Shown: positions 1 to 8,241 of the stretch, piece by piece | Layout of the letters: the number at the start of each line of letters is the position of its first letter | Numbering within the stretch: position 1 is the first letter of the stretch | Assembly: GCF_022771645.1 (NCBI RefSeq) | Contig: NZ_JALFCU010000103.1 | Location: 1 to 24,358 of the forward strand | Source: Selenomonas sp. | Lineage (GTDB): Bacteria; Bacillota; Negativicutes; Selenomonadales; Selenomonadaceae | Length of the DNA stretch: 24,358 bases | Direction of reading: 5' to 3' | Made by a program: the position numbers and the translations under genes | The notes under the pieces: model-generated | Database searches by the model: none | The model's input: only the letters and a program-made list of their open reading frames with translations | Told to the model about the DNA's origin: nothing

Positions 1-1199
1 GTCTCGAACGGCAGGCCGATCATGAGGTACAATCGATAGTTTGGGATGCCGGCTTTGATACCGAGCTCCATCGCATGGAACAGGTGCTCCTCCTCGATGC
101 CCTTGTTGATGACGGCGCGGAGCTTCTTGCTGCCCGCCTCCGGCGCCATCGTCAGCGTCTGCAGGCCGCTTTTCGCGAGCGAGGCGACGAGCTCTTCCGT
201 CACGGAGTCGGCGCGGAACGACGCGACGGACATCGACAATCCTTCGCCTAGAATATCTTTGCAGAGCGCGTCGATCTCGGGATAATCAGAAATCGCCGCG
301 CCCATGAGACCGATGCGCTTCTGATAAGCAAGCGCGTCCTTCACCTCGTCATGGATGACGCCAAGGCTGCGGTTGCGCGGCACGCGGAAGCAGTAGCCCG
401 CCATGCAGAAGCGGCAATGCCGCCCGCAACCGCGTGCTGTCTCGATGAGGTACAGGTTGAACTCCGTATCCTCCGTCACGACAACGGTATGCGCCGGCCA
501 CGCGTCGAGATCCTTGACCCATTGGCGCGCGACGCGCTCAGGTGCGCCTGCCTGCGGCACGATGGCGGCGATGCGCCCGTCCGCCTCGTAACGATGTTCG
601 TATAGCGACGGCACATAGACGCCCGGCACGTGCGCGAGCCGCTGCAAGAGCTCCGCGCGCGTCGCGCCCGCCGCCTGCGCCTCATAGTACGCATCCATGA
701 ACGCGGGCATGATGACTTCGCCCTCGCCGATGATGAACGCATCAACGACGCTCGAGAGCGGTTCAGGATTGAACGTCGCGCACGGCCCGCCTGCGATGAC
801 GAGCGGCGCGCGCACGCCGCGCTCCGCCGCGCGTACCGGCACATGGCCAAGCTCCAGAATCTTGATGACATTGAAATCATCCATCTCGAACGACACGGCA
901 AAGCCGATGACGGGAAAATCTGCAAGCGGCGTCTGGTTCTCAAGGCTCATGAGCGGCGTCCGCGTGTTCTCGTAACAGGCGATCTTGTCCTTGTCCGGCA
1001 GGAAGAAGCGTTCGCACGCCGTATCATCGCGGCGGTTCAGGAGGTCGTAAATGATATGCAGGCCGAGGTTCGACATGCCGACGAAGTACGAATTCGGATA
1101 CACGAGCGCGAAACGCTCGCGTGTGCCGGCAGGATACCGGTAATAACCCTGCTCGCGCGCGAGCTGTTCTTTCAATTCTTTTTTGAGCTCCCAGTCCAC
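1..1199 (-). CDS. B12-binding-domain radical SAM protein (C-terminus cut by window edge)
   Basis: The reading frame is open from a GTG at 1199 to the left edge: 399 complete codons with no stop, so the C-terminus lies outside the window. The GTG sits behind a strong AAAGGAGG ribosome binding site about 7 nt upstream. The N-terminal half (roughly residues 30-180) has the look of a B12-binding-like Rossmann region: LVYPNSYFVGMSNLGL, then VIGFAVSFEMDDFN, then APLVIAGGPCATFNPEPLS. The radical SAM cluster motif CxxxCxxC is C258-C262-C265 in ARGCGRHCRFCMAG. The frame continues into a TIM-barrel segment ending IKAGIPNYRLYLMIGLPFET at the edge. This is the pattern of the uncharacterised B12-binding radical SAM family often annotated TIGR03960-like; the exact substrate is unknown. 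It follows nrdR on the same strand, with nrdR's terminator in between. Family call is firm, function is not. Confidence 0.88.
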   Translation of the reverse strand, partial: MDWELKKELKEQLAREQGYYRYPAGTRERFALVYPNSYFVGMSNLGLHIIYDLLNRRDDTACERFFLPDKDKIACYENTRTPLMSLENQTPLADFPVIGFAVSFEMDDFNVIKILELGHVPVRAAERGVRAPLVIAGGPCATFNPEPLSSVVDAFIIGEGEVIMPAFMDAYYEAQAAGATRAELLQRLAHVPGVYVPSLYEHRYEADGRIAAIVPQAGAPERVARQWVKDLDAWPAHTVVVTEDTEFNLYLIETARGCGRHCRFCMAGYCFRVPRNRSLGVIHDEVKDALAYQKRIGLMGAAISDYPEIDALCKDILGEGLSMSVASFRADSVTEELVASLAKSGLQTLTMAPEAGSKKLRAVINKGIEEEHLFHAMELGIKAGIPNYRLYLMIGLPFE

Positions 1200-1235
1200 G
1201 CGCGCACCTCCTTTGCCGCTGCAACGTAACAGCAC

Positions 1236-1260
1236 AAAAAGCCTGCTGGCTCAGCAGGCT
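1236..1260 (-). terminator. Rho-independent terminator after nrdR
   Basis: Reading the minus strand, arms AGCCTGCTG and CAGCAGGCT (1240-1260, 3-nt loop) are followed by a T run (1240-1236). The hairpin begins inside the nrdR stop codon, so termination is immediate. It also sits only about 30 bp upstream of the ribosome binding site of the next minus-strand gene. Confidence 0.85.
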
Positions 1261-1784
1261 TATTTTTGCTTCTTTTCTTTCTTTTCCTTTGGCATCGCCA
1301 TCGACGGCGGAACGAGCGTTTCCGATTGCTGTTTCGCCGTGCGCAGCTCGTCGAGCTCCGTGATGAAGCTGCTGATGTCCGCGAACTTCCGATAGACGGA
1401 CGCGAAACGGATGTACGCCACTTCGTCAAAGTCCTTCAGCCGGTCCATGACCATCGCGCCGATCTTCTGCGACGAGATTTCGCGCTCCATCGTGTTGCGC
1501 ACGTCGCGCTCGAGCTCCTGCGCGAGCTTCACGATCTTTTCCGTTGGGATGTCGCGCTTCTCGCACGAGCGGATGAGGCCGTTCAGGAGCTTCTGCTGGC
1601 TGAACGGCTCGCGGCGGCCGTCGTTCTTGATGACCATGAGCGGCACTTTCTCCACGACCTCGTACGTCGTGAAGCGCCGGTTGCAGGCCGTGCACTCGCG
1701 GCGGCGGCGGATCGTGTTGCCGTCATCGGCCGAACGCGAGTCGATGACGCGGCTGTCCGCCGCTCCGCAAAAAGGACAACGCAT
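1260..1784 (-). CDS. nrdR: Transcriptional repressor NrdR
   Basis: A 174-residue protein starting MRCPFCGA. NrdR is the nucleotide-sensing repressor that shuts down ribonucleotide reductase operons when dATP/ATP levels are adequate, binding NrdR boxes. What is visible: an N-terminal zinc ribbon with C3, C6, C31 and C34 (MRCPFC and ECTAC), the RRFTTYE segment that joins it to the ATP-cone, and an ATP-cone domain at about residues 49-140 (VIKNDGRREPF, FDEVAYIRFASVYRKF). A Lys-rich tail of about 30 residues extends past the conserved core; typical NrdR proteins are 150-160 residues. The ATG at 1784 is 3 nt past the ygiQ stop and its ribosome binding site (AAGGTG) lies in the last ygiQ codons, so translation is probably coupled. 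No ribonucleotide reductase gene is in the window. Confidence 0.96.
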   Translation of the reverse strand: MRCPFCGAADSRVIDSRSADDGNTIRRRRECTACNRRFTTYEVVEKVPLMVIKNDGRREPFSQQKLLNGLIRSCEKRDIPTEKIVKLAQELERDVRNTMEREISSQKIGAMVMDRLKDFDEVAYIRFASVYRKFADISSFITELDELRTAKQQSETLVPPSMAMPKEKKEKKQK

Positions 1785-1787
1785 GAC

Positions 1788-3671
1788 TTACACCTTCTTC
1801 TTCCGCACGTTTTTTTGCCCGCGCGGGGATTTTTTTGGATGTTCCGCCGCTTCCGGCTTCACGAGGCATTCTTTGCCGTAGCCGATGAGGTCTTCCCGGT
1901 GCGCGAGGCGCAACGCTTTACGCACGATCGCACGACTCTGCGGCAGCCAATACTGCATGAGCGCGCGCTGCATGCGCTTTTCCTCCGGCCGTTTCGCTGA
2001 CCAGACGCGCTCGCCCGTCAGCGGGTTCTCGCCCGTGTACCACATGCACGTCGACAGCGTGCCGGGCGTCGGGATGAAATCCTGCACCTGCTCAGGATGA
2101 TAGCCCATCTTGTGCAAAAACTCTGCAAGCTCGATGGCGTCCGAGAGCTCCGAGCCCGGATGGCTCGACATGAAATACGGCACAAGATACTGCTTCTTGC
2201 CGAGCGTTTTGTTCATGCGCTCGAAACGACGCACAAACTCGAGATACACCTTGCGGTTCGACTTCCCCATGAGCCGCGTCACGCGGTCGGAGATATGCTC
2301 CGGCGCGATCTTCAGCTGGCCGCTGACGTGATATCGGCAAAGCTCTTCGAGGAACGCATCATCCGCCAAAAGCAGATAATCAAAGCGGATGCCCGAGCGC
2401 ACGAACACTTTCTTGACGCCCGGCACGGCACGCAACTCTCTGAGCAGCTGGATGTAATCGCTGTGATCCGCGACGAGGTTCTTGCACGGCACAGGCGACA
2501 AGCATGGCTTGCCGCGGCACGTACCGCGCTCGAGCTGGCCGTCGCACGACGGGCGGCGGAAATTCGCCGTCGGCCCGCCGACATCGTGGATGTATCCCTT
2601 GAAGCCCGGCAGCTGCGTGAGGAGCTTCGCTTCGCGCAAGAGCGACGCATGGCTGCGCCGCTGGATGATGCGCCCTTCATGCGAGATGATGGCGCAGAAA
2701 TTGCAGCCGCCGAAACAGCCACGCTGCGAGACGAGGCTGAACTGCACTTCTTGGATGGCCGGCACGCCGCCCGCCGCTTCGTAGACGGGATGATACGTCC
2801 GCTGGTACGGCAGGTCGTAGATTTCGTCCATCTCCGCTTCCGAGAGCGGCAACGCGGGCGGGTTCGCCACGACGCACCATTCGCCGTTCTGTTGCGCGAG
2901 GCGTTTGCCACGGATGGGGTCTTGCTCAAGGTATTCGTTCTTGAACGCTTCGGCGAACGCGTGCTTGTCGCACTTGACGGTATCAAACGCAGGGAGTTTC
3001 ACGTAATCGTAAATGTAATCGAACGACGGCACGCGAAAGCACGTGCCCGCGACGTCTTGAATGGCCTCGATGGGTACGCCCTGATGCAGGTTCGCCGCAA
3101 TCTCGAGGAGCGCCCGCTCGCCCATGCCATAGACGAGCAGATCAGCCATGCTGTCGACGAGGATGGAGCGCCGCACTGCGTCCGACCAATAATCATAATG
3201 CGCGAAACGGCGCAAGCTCGCCTCGATGCCGCCGATGACAATGGGCACATCGGGATACAGTTCGCGCAAGCGGCTCGCGTAGACGATGGTCGCGCGCTCC
3301 GGCCGGTGGCCGCCTTCGCCGCCCGGCGAGTACGCATCCTGATGACGTTGCTTTTTCGCCGCCGTGAATTTGTTCAGCAGCGAATCCATGTTGCCGGCCG
3401 AGACGAGAAACGCGAGGCGCGGCCGGCCGAACCGGTCGAAATCGCGCGTCGTGTGCCAATCCGGCTGTGCGATGATGCCGACGCGATAGCCGTGCGCTTC
3501 TAACAACCTACACAGTATCGCCGGGCCGAAGCTCGGATGATCGACATACGCATCGCCCGAGACAAAGACGAAATCGAGCGCGTCCCAGCCGCGCGCCGCG
3601 CAGTCCGCGCGGGAAATGGGCAGGAACTTGCTACGGTCAGCGCCAGCAGGCGGCGCAGTTTTAGCGTTCAC
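1788..3671 (-). CDS. ygiQ: YgiQ family radical SAM protein
   Basis: A 627-residue protein of the YgiQ (UPF0313) family of radical SAM enzymes; the reaction is not established to my knowledge. The N-terminal block matches the family strongly: FVFVSGDAYVDHPSFGPAIL, YRVGIIAQPDW, VIGGIEASLRRFAHYDYWSD. The [4Fe-4S]/SAM motif is C319-C323-C326 in SQRGCFGGCNFCAI, preceded by NPPALPLSEAEMD. Downstream family blocks include DVGGPTANFRRPSC, SGQLKIAPEHISDRV and YLVPYFMSSHPG. The C-terminus ends in a Lys/Arg-rich tail. The start is a GTG at 3671, two bases after the rodZ TGA; the ribosome binding site is weak, so it probably depends on coupling to rodZ. Length is in the normal range (600-740). Cytosolic; no membrane segments. 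Confidence 0.95.
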   Translation of the reverse strand: MNAKTAPPAGADRSKFLPISRADCAARGWDALDFVFVSGDAYVDHPSFGPAILCRLLEAHGYRVGIIAQPDWHTTRDFDRFGRPRLAFLVSAGNMDSLLNKFTAAKKQRHQDAYSPGGEGGHRPERATIVYASRLRELYPDVPIVIGGIEASLRRFAHYDYWSDAVRRSILVDSMADLLVYGMGERALLEIAANLHQGVPIEAIQDVAGTCFRVPSFDYIYDYVKLPAFDTVKCDKHAFAEAFKNEYLEQDPIRGKRLAQQNGEWCVVANPPALPLSEAEMDEIYDLPYQRTYHPVYEAAGGVPAIQEVQFSLVSQRGCFGGCNFCAIISHEGRIIQRRSHASLLREAKLLTQLPGFKGYIHDVGGPTANFRRPSCDGQLERGTCRGKPCLSPVPCKNLVADHSDYIQLLRELRAVPGVKKVFVRSGIRFDYLLLADDAFLEELCRYHVSGQLKIAPEHISDRVTRLMGKSNRKVYLEFVRRFERMNKTLGKKQYLVPYFMSSHPGSELSDAIELAEFLHKMGYHPEQVQDFIPTPGTLSTCMWYTGENPLTGERVWSAKRPEEKRMQRALMQYWLPQSRAIVRKALRLAHREDLIGYGKECLVKPEAAEHPKKSPRGQKNVRKKKV

Positions 3672-3673
3672 AA

Positions 3674-4534
3674 TCAGTTCTTGTCCGTTTTCGCTGCGGC
3701 GTCGCCGTTCGCGCCGCTAAGCGCGTACGTCTTCTCGACGACTTCGCCCTCGCCGCCGAGCGTGCCATGGGGCTCGCCGTTGAACGTGAGGTCGACAGCC
3801 GCCGCGTTGCCGGCCGTGAGCTTCAGCTCGTTCTTGGCTTTCCACTGCTTCGACTCGCCCTTCTGAAGCGTGCCTTCGAAGACCGTCTGGCCGTCCGCAA
3901 CGACCGAGACCCAGCACTTCTCCGAGAACTTCGCTGAGACCTCGACATCCGTATACGTCTTTTCCTGCTTCGGCGCTGGCGCGGGCTTTGCCGGCTCGGC
4001 CGCCGGCTTTTTCGCCTGCGTCGTCACTTTCGTCTGCGGCTGCTTCGTTGCCACGGCATCATCGTCCGAGCCGAACAAGAACAGCGCGCCCGCCACGATC
4101 ACGACGACGGCGATGAGACCCATGACGAGCGTCTGACGGTGATGCGAGCTTCGGGCGCGCGTCTCGAAGTCGCTGATCGTCGGGCGACGCTCCTCGCGTG
4201 CGGGGCGCACAGGCGTACGTGCTTCTTTTGCGCTGTACGCGTGATCCTGCTCCTCTTTCGCGGCCGCTTCCGCGCGAGCCGCCGCTTCTTTCGCTGCGAC
4301 CTCCTCGGGATGGTTCTCTTCGTTATATTGCTTGACCGCCGCATCGGCGTCGATTTTCAGGAAATTCGCGTAATTGCGGATGAAGCCTTTCGTGTAGACG
4401 TCGCCCGGCAGCGTCTTGTATTCGCCTTTTTCAATGGCCTCTATATAAAGGGCACGGATGCTCGTGCCTTTCTCAATGTCTTTGATCGATAAGTTTTGAC
4501 GTTCGCGTTCTGCGCGCAACGTATCACCAATCAT
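3674..4534 (-). CDS. rodZ: RodZ-like HTH / single-TM morphogenesis protein
   Basis: A 286-residue protein with RodZ architecture. Residues 3-70 form an N-terminal helix-turn-helix (HTH_25 type: LRAERERQNLSIKDIEKGTS, then GDVYTKGFIRNYANFL). An Ala/Glu/Arg-rich linker follows, then one membrane helix at about 135-154 (TLVMGLIAVVVIVAGALFLF), an Ala/Pro/Lys-rich periplasmic linker, and a C-terminal DUF4115-like beta domain at about 192-272. RodZ links MreB filaments to the cell-wall elongation machinery; here the role is inferred from architecture. The start is set at the ATG at 4534, preceded by AAGGGGAGG. The open frame runs 41 codons further upstream, but that stretch overlaps the promoter. 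It is the first gene of rodZ-ygiQ-nrdR. RodZ more usually sits beside cell-division or tRNA/ribosome-modification genes. Confidence 0.9.
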   Translation of the reverse strand: MIGDTLRAERERQNLSIKDIEKGTSIRALYIEAIEKGEYKTLPGDVYTKGFIRNYANFLKIDADAAVKQYNEENHPEEVAAKEAAARAEAAAKEEQDHAYSAKEARTPVRPAREERRPTISDFETRARSSHHRQTLVMGLIAVVVIVAGALFLFGSDDDAVATKQPQTKVTTQAKKPAAEPAKPAPAPKQEKTYTDVEVSAKFSEKCWVSVVADGQTVFEGTLQKGESKQWKAKNELKLTAGNAAAVDLTFNGEPHGTLGGEGEVVEKTYALSGANGDAAAKTDKN

Positions 4535-4579
4535 GGAAACAGCCTCCCCTTTGAATTTTGTTGGAATCCACCTCGCCCT

Positions 4580-4608
4580 ATTATACATGGGATTGCACGC
4601 ATTCACAA
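4580..4608 (-). promoter_or_regulatory. Sigma-A promoter for rodZ-ygiQ-nrdR
   Basis: On the minus strand a -35 TTGTGA (4608-4603) and a perfect -10 TATAAT (4585-4580) are separated by exactly 17 bp. Predicted transcription starts near 4573, giving a leader of about 40 nt that contains the rodZ ribosome binding site. The match supports the 4534 start of rodZ. Confidence 0.85.
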
Positions 4609-4624
4609 GACCCCGACGGCAAAC

Positions 4625-4650
4625 AAAAAGCCGCGAAACGAATTCGCGGC
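4625..4650 (-). terminator. Rho-independent terminator after ilvD
   Basis: On the minus strand, arms GCCGCGAA and TTCGCGGC (4650-4630, 5-nt loop) are followed by TTTTTG (4629-4625). It lies about 25 bp past the ilvD stop and just upstream of the rodZ promoter. Confidence 0.9.
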
Positions 4651-4675
4651 CAAGCAATAAAAATTGTGTGTCGAA

Positions 4676-6331
4676 TTAAGCCTTAAGCACAGCGCCCGTG
4701 CTCGCGGACGTCGTGAGCTTCGCATAGCGCGAGAGATAACCTGTCTTGATTTTCGGCTCGGGCTGCGTCCAATGCGCACGGCGCTTCGCGAGTTCGTCAT
4801 CTGCGACGTGGAGCTCTAGGCTGCGGTTCGGGATGTCGATCGTAATCTCATCGCCGTCCTCGATGAGCGCGATCGGGCCGCCCTCCATCGCCTCCGGCGA
4901 GATGTGACCGACGCACGCGCCCTGACTCGCGCCGCTGAAGCGGCCGTCCGTGATGAGGCCGACCTTCAGGCCGCGTCCCGTGATGACGGCCGTCGGGTTC
5001 AGCATTTCCTGCATGCCCGGGCCGCCCTTCGGCCCTTCGTAGCGGATGACGACGACGTCGCCGTCATGGATGTCGCCGCGCATGATGGCGTCGCACGCTT
5101 CCGTCTCGGAGTTATAGCATTTCGCCTTGCCCGTGTACGTCAGCATGTCTTCGGCGACGGCCGACGCCTTGACGACGGCGTAATCCGGCGCGAGGTTGCC
5201 TTTGAGGATGGCGATGCCGCCTTCCTTGCGGTACGGGTCATCCACGCTGTGGATGACGTTGCGGTCGAGCACCTTCGCGTTCTTGATGCGCTCGCCGACC
5301 GTGCCCGTGACCGTCAGCGCATCCTCGTGGATGAGGCCGAGCGTCGCGAGCTCATGCATGACGGCTGGGATGCCGCCCGCCTCATCGAGATCAACCATGT
5401 GATGCTTGCCCGACGGGCTGAGCTTCGTGATGTACGGCGTCTTGCGCGAAATCTCGTCAAAGACCGGCGCGGGCAGGTCGATGCCGGCTTCGTGCGCGAT
5501 GGCCGTGAGATGCAGCACCGTGTTCGACGAGCCGCCGATGCCCATGTCGACCGTGATGGCGTTCTCGAACGCTTCGCGCGTCAGGATGTCGCGCGGCTTG
5601 ATGTCTTTTTTGAGGAGCTCCATGACGACAGCGCCTGCGCGCTTCGCGAGCAAACGGCGCGCGCCCGTGTACGCGGCGGGGATCGTGCCGTTGCCCGGCA
5701 GGCCCATGCCGAGAACTTCCGTCAGCGAGTTCATCGTGTTCGCCGTGAAGAGGCCGGCGCACGAGCCGCAGCCCGGGCAGCACGTCGCCTCAAGCTCGCG
5801 CATCTCGTCATCCGTCATGTCGCCGGCCGCGTATTTGCCCGCGGCCTCGAATGCCTGGCTCACGCTGACGTCGCGCCCGTGGAACCGGCCCGGGAGCATC
5901 GGGCCGCCCGAGACGACGACGGCCGGGATGTTGAGCCGCGCCGCTGCCATGAGCATGCCCGGCACGACCTTGTCGCAATTCGGAATGAGGACGAGCGCAT
6001 CAAAGCCCGACGCCATCGTCACGGCCTCGATGGAGTCCGCGATGAGCTCGCGGCTCGCGAGCGAATACTTCATGCCCGTGTGCCCCATGGCGATGCCGTC
6101 GCAGACGCCGATGGCCGGGAACTCGATCGGCGTGCCGCCCGCCGCCGCGACGCCGAGCTTCGCTGCCTCCGTGATGTCCCGCAGGCCGATGTGGCCCGGG
6201 ATGATCTCATTGAACGAATTGCAGATGCCGACGAGCGGCTTCTTGAGGTCTTCCTCCCCGTAGCCATCCGCATGAAAGAGCGAGCGATGCGCACAGCGCG
6301 TCGCACCTTTTTTGACGATGTCGCTTCTCAT
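4676..6331 (-). CDS. ilvD: Dihydroxy-acid dehydratase
   Basis: A 551-residue protein, the normal length for IlvD. It dehydrates 2,3-dihydroxy-isovalerate and 2,3-dihydroxy-3-methylvalerate to the 2-oxo acids in valine, leucine and isoleucine synthesis, using an Fe-S cluster and Mg2+ in the cytosol. Family signatures seen: CNSFNEIIPGHIGLRD near the N-terminus, DGIAMGHTGM, NCDKVVPGML with C119, and CPGCGSCAGLFTANTMN with C185, C188 and C191. Near the C-terminus are GPKGGPGMQEM, DGRFSGASQGACVGHISPEA and GYLSRYAKLTTSASTGA. The IIPGH segment has Gly where the actinobacterial [2Fe-2S] type has a cysteine (TPCN), so it resembles the E. coli-type enzyme. The ATG at 6331 follows AGGAGAG. It is monocistronic: it has its own promoter and terminator, and no other ilv/leu genes are in the window. 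Confidence 0.97.
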   Translation of the reverse strand: MRSDIVKKGATRCAHRSLFHADGYGEEDLKKPLVGICNSFNEIIPGHIGLRDITEAAKLGVAAAGGTPIEFPAIGVCDGIAMGHTGMKYSLASRELIADSIEAVTMASGFDALVLIPNCDKVVPGMLMAAARLNIPAVVVSGGPMLPGRFHGRDVSVSQAFEAAGKYAAGDMTDDEMRELEATCCPGCGSCAGLFTANTMNSLTEVLGMGLPGNGTIPAAYTGARRLLAKRAGAVVMELLKKDIKPRDILTREAFENAITVDMGIGGSSNTVLHLTAIAHEAGIDLPAPVFDEISRKTPYITKLSPSGKHHMVDLDEAGGIPAVMHELATLGLIHEDALTVTGTVGERIKNAKVLDRNVIHSVDDPYRKEGGIAILKGNLAPDYAVVKASAVAEDMLTYTGKAKCYNSETEACDAIMRGDIHDGDVVVIRYEGPKGGPGMQEMLNPTAVITGRGLKVGLITDGRFSGASQGACVGHISPEAMEGGPIALIEDGDEITIDIPNRSLELHVADDELAKRRAHWTQPEPKIKTGYLSRYAKLTTSASTGAVLKA

Positions 6332-6381
6332 AAAAAAACTCTCCTCACAATCGAAAGAATCTTGTGCGTTACTGGTTTACA

Positions 6382-6410
6382 ATTTTACACTGTTTGGATA
6401 CAAAATTCAA
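6382..6410 (-). promoter_or_regulatory. Sigma-A promoter for ilvD
   Basis: On the minus strand a -35 TTGAAT (6410-6405) and a -10 TAAAAT (6387-6382) are separated by 17 bp. The leader to the ATG at 6331 would be only about 45 nt, too short for a T-box or peptide attenuator. Confidence 0.75.
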
Positions 6411-6414
6411 GCAG

Positions 6415-6440
6415 AAATGCAAACAGCCTGTCAGAGGCTG
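6415..6440 (-). terminator. Possible weak terminator after the glycosyltransferase
   Basis: On the minus strand, arms CAGCCT and AGGCTG (6440-6424, 5-nt loop) are followed by a modest T-rich stretch TTTGCATTT. The stop codon of the glycosyltransferase lies in the loop. The stem is only 6 bp and the T tract is interrupted, so termination may be partial. Confidence 0.45.
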
Positions 6441-8224
6441 GCCAGCATCGCCTGGTACGCCGGCCAGACGCCCTGCGTCAGGTCGAGGTGTTCCGCGAGC
6501 GCATGCTCCAGCAGGTACACGCCCATCCGGCGCTGGCGGGCGAGGATCATTTCCTGCGCCGCTGCATCCAACATCGCTTGCTCTTCGCGGCAGACCTGCG
6601 CCCACTCCATCTGATGATGTGCAAGGTCTTCGATCGACAACTCCTGCGGCGCGCCCGTGTAATCATCCTGCAAACAGCCAAGTTCGCCGAAAAGCAGCTT
6701 GCTGCCCGCGCGGAGCAGTTCCCGCCACATGGAGAGGATGAGCGGCCGTCCGTCCCGGCAGAGGTGCACGAGGCCGTGGCACGCATCGAAGACTTCACGC
6801 CGCACGAGCACGCCAGCGAGCCCGCGCGAGGGATATTTCCCTGCGCGCAAGATGCTGTTCCAGATGATGGAGCACGCACGGTTGTAGAGGTTGAACGCAT
6901 CCGTCGAAATGATATCGATATACGGTAGCTCGTCGGCGTAACAACTGCCTGCGTCAGAAATGAGAATCGGGTAGGCCACGCCTTGCAAGAGCGCACACGT
7001 CACCATGCGACGAAGCTTTTCTGGGCGGACGGTCTCGCCCGGCAACAGCCACTCCACATACGCGCCATGTGCAGATGCGAGGAGCTGATCCGGCACGACG
7101 ATCTTTGCGCCGGCCGCCAGGACTTCGGAGGCGAGCGGCTGCGTCATCCCCTCGCCGTAGACCGGCACGAGGATCTCATGCCACGGATAGTTCTCGTCCA
7201 CAGCCGAGAAGAACGCGGCACGAAACGCTGCCTCGCCAAAACTCGGCTGCGCCTCGAAAAAGTATGGGACGACCGTCGTCACGACAGGCTGTGCGGCGAG
7301 TGCCCGCGTTTCGGCCAGTTCCTCTGCGAGCGCTTCCGCCGCCCGCAGGACATTCGCCAAAAGGTCCGGCGCCGTGCCTGCGCTGTAACGTAGCTCCGGC
7401 ATGGGGATGCGGCCGTGCAAGTCGTACGGCGCATGCTTCATCCCATGCGGCCATTTTTCCGGCAACGTCCCATGTAAGATGTCGCGTACCCGATTCCGGT
7501 ACGTACCGCCCGACGACGTGTTTATGGAGTACTGCGCCGCGATGTTCATCCATCCAACGGCATATTTCGAGCACGTCTGCGCGGGACTCCGCCAGCTGAT
7601 ATGAGCGATTTCCATGTCGTCGCAAAACGCACCGATTTCTGGATGTCTGCCCTGTTCCGAACAAGCAATCAGATAATGATTGCCCTGTGAAATCACGGGA
7701 TGATGCTCGCGAACGTACGCGCCGCTCACCAGGACTTTCTGCAGTTCCAGGGGGCGGTCTGCCCGCAGGAGCGGCTCTGCGAGCGCAAACGTGCCCGGTG
7801 TCATGCCTGCGTCAGCAGCTGGCAGATACTGCCGCCAATGGAGCGCCCGCGTGATATCGATTGGCAAAGCGTCGAGCTGCGCGCGGACGGATGTCCCCCC
7901 CCGTGGGACAATGAACTCATCGGCATCGAGCGGCAGGATGAGGTCGGCGTCATACACATCCGCCGCCTCGTGCATGAGCCGCGTCGTCACCTCCGCCTGT
8001 GCATAGCGCGCCGTATAAATCGTCTCGATGACGATGGGCAGCCCTTCCGCCTGCAACTGTCCGAGAATGTCACGCGTGCGATCCGTGCTCTGGTGGTCTG
8101 CGATGATCATCCGGTCGGCAAACGTGAGCGTATGGCGCACGAAGCTCTCGATGATGTCCATCTCGTTCTTCACCATGGAGACCGCAACGATGTTGCGCCT
8201 GTGGTTCTTTCGCTTTCCTTCCAT
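6431..8224 (-). CDS. Two-part family 2 glycosyltransferase
   Basis: A 597-residue cytosolic protein. Residues 10-250 form a GT-A domain of the Glyco_tranf_2_4 kind: NIVAVSMVKNEMDIIESFVRH, ADHQSTDRTRD, and the metal-binding motif DADEF (100-104). It would transfer a sugar from a nucleotide sugar; acceptor and donor are unknown. Residues 313-500 look like a second GT-A-type fold (VVTTVVPYFFEAQPSF, SAVDENYPWHEILVP, VEWLLPGETVRPEKLRRMV). There the position normally holding the DxD is LPGE, so this half may be catalytically dead. The last 70 residues are helical and Gln/Glu-rich. The start is set at the ATG at 8224, 6 nt after GGGAGG; in-frame TTG (8245) and ATG (8230) are worse placed. It follows cobO by 17 bp and is probably cotranscribed with it, without an obvious functional link. 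Surface polysaccharide or flagellin decoration is possible but unproven. Confidence 0.82.
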   Translation of the reverse strand: MEGKRKNHRRNIVAVSMVKNEMDIIESFVRHTLTFADRMIIADHQSTDRTRDILGQLQAEGLPIVIETIYTARYAQAEVTTRLMHEAADVYDADLILPLDADEFIVPRGGTSVRAQLDALPIDITRALHWRQYLPAADAGMTPGTFALAEPLLRADRPLELQKVLVSGAYVREHHPVISQGNHYLIACSEQGRHPEIGAFCDDMEIAHISWRSPAQTCSKYAVGWMNIAAQYSINTSSGGTYRNRVRDILHGTLPEKWPHGMKHAPYDLHGRIPMPELRYSAGTAPDLLANVLRAAEALAEELAETRALAAQPVVTTVVPYFFEAQPSFGEAAFRAAFFSAVDENYPWHEILVPVYGEGMTQPLASEVLAAGAKIVVPDQLLASAHGAYVEWLLPGETVRPEKLRRMVTCALLQGVAYPILISDAGSCYADELPYIDIISTDAFNLYNRACSIIWNSILRAGKYPSRGLAGVLVRREVFDACHGLVHLCRDGRPLILSMWRELLRAGSKLLFGELGCLQDDYTGAPQELSIEDLAHHQMEWAQVCREEQAMLDAAAQEMILARQRRMGVYLLEHALAEHLDLTQGVWPAYQAMLASL

Positions 8225-8241
8225 GTCCATCCTCCCGGCCG

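Noticed and set aside
2097..3503. A 468-codon plus-strand frame opposite ygiQ
   Set aside because: Shadow of ygiQ; the translation has no recognisable domain and no ribosome binding site supports it.
6332..6430. T-box or leader-peptide attenuator before ilvD
   Set aside because: The predicted leader is only about 45 nt and contains no specifier stem or terminator hairpin.
4904..6928. A 674-codon plus-strand frame across ilvD and the start of the next gene
   Set aside because: It is antisense to ilvD, has a low-complexity Arg/Asp/Ala composition and crosses the ilvD promoter and the neighbouring gene's end.
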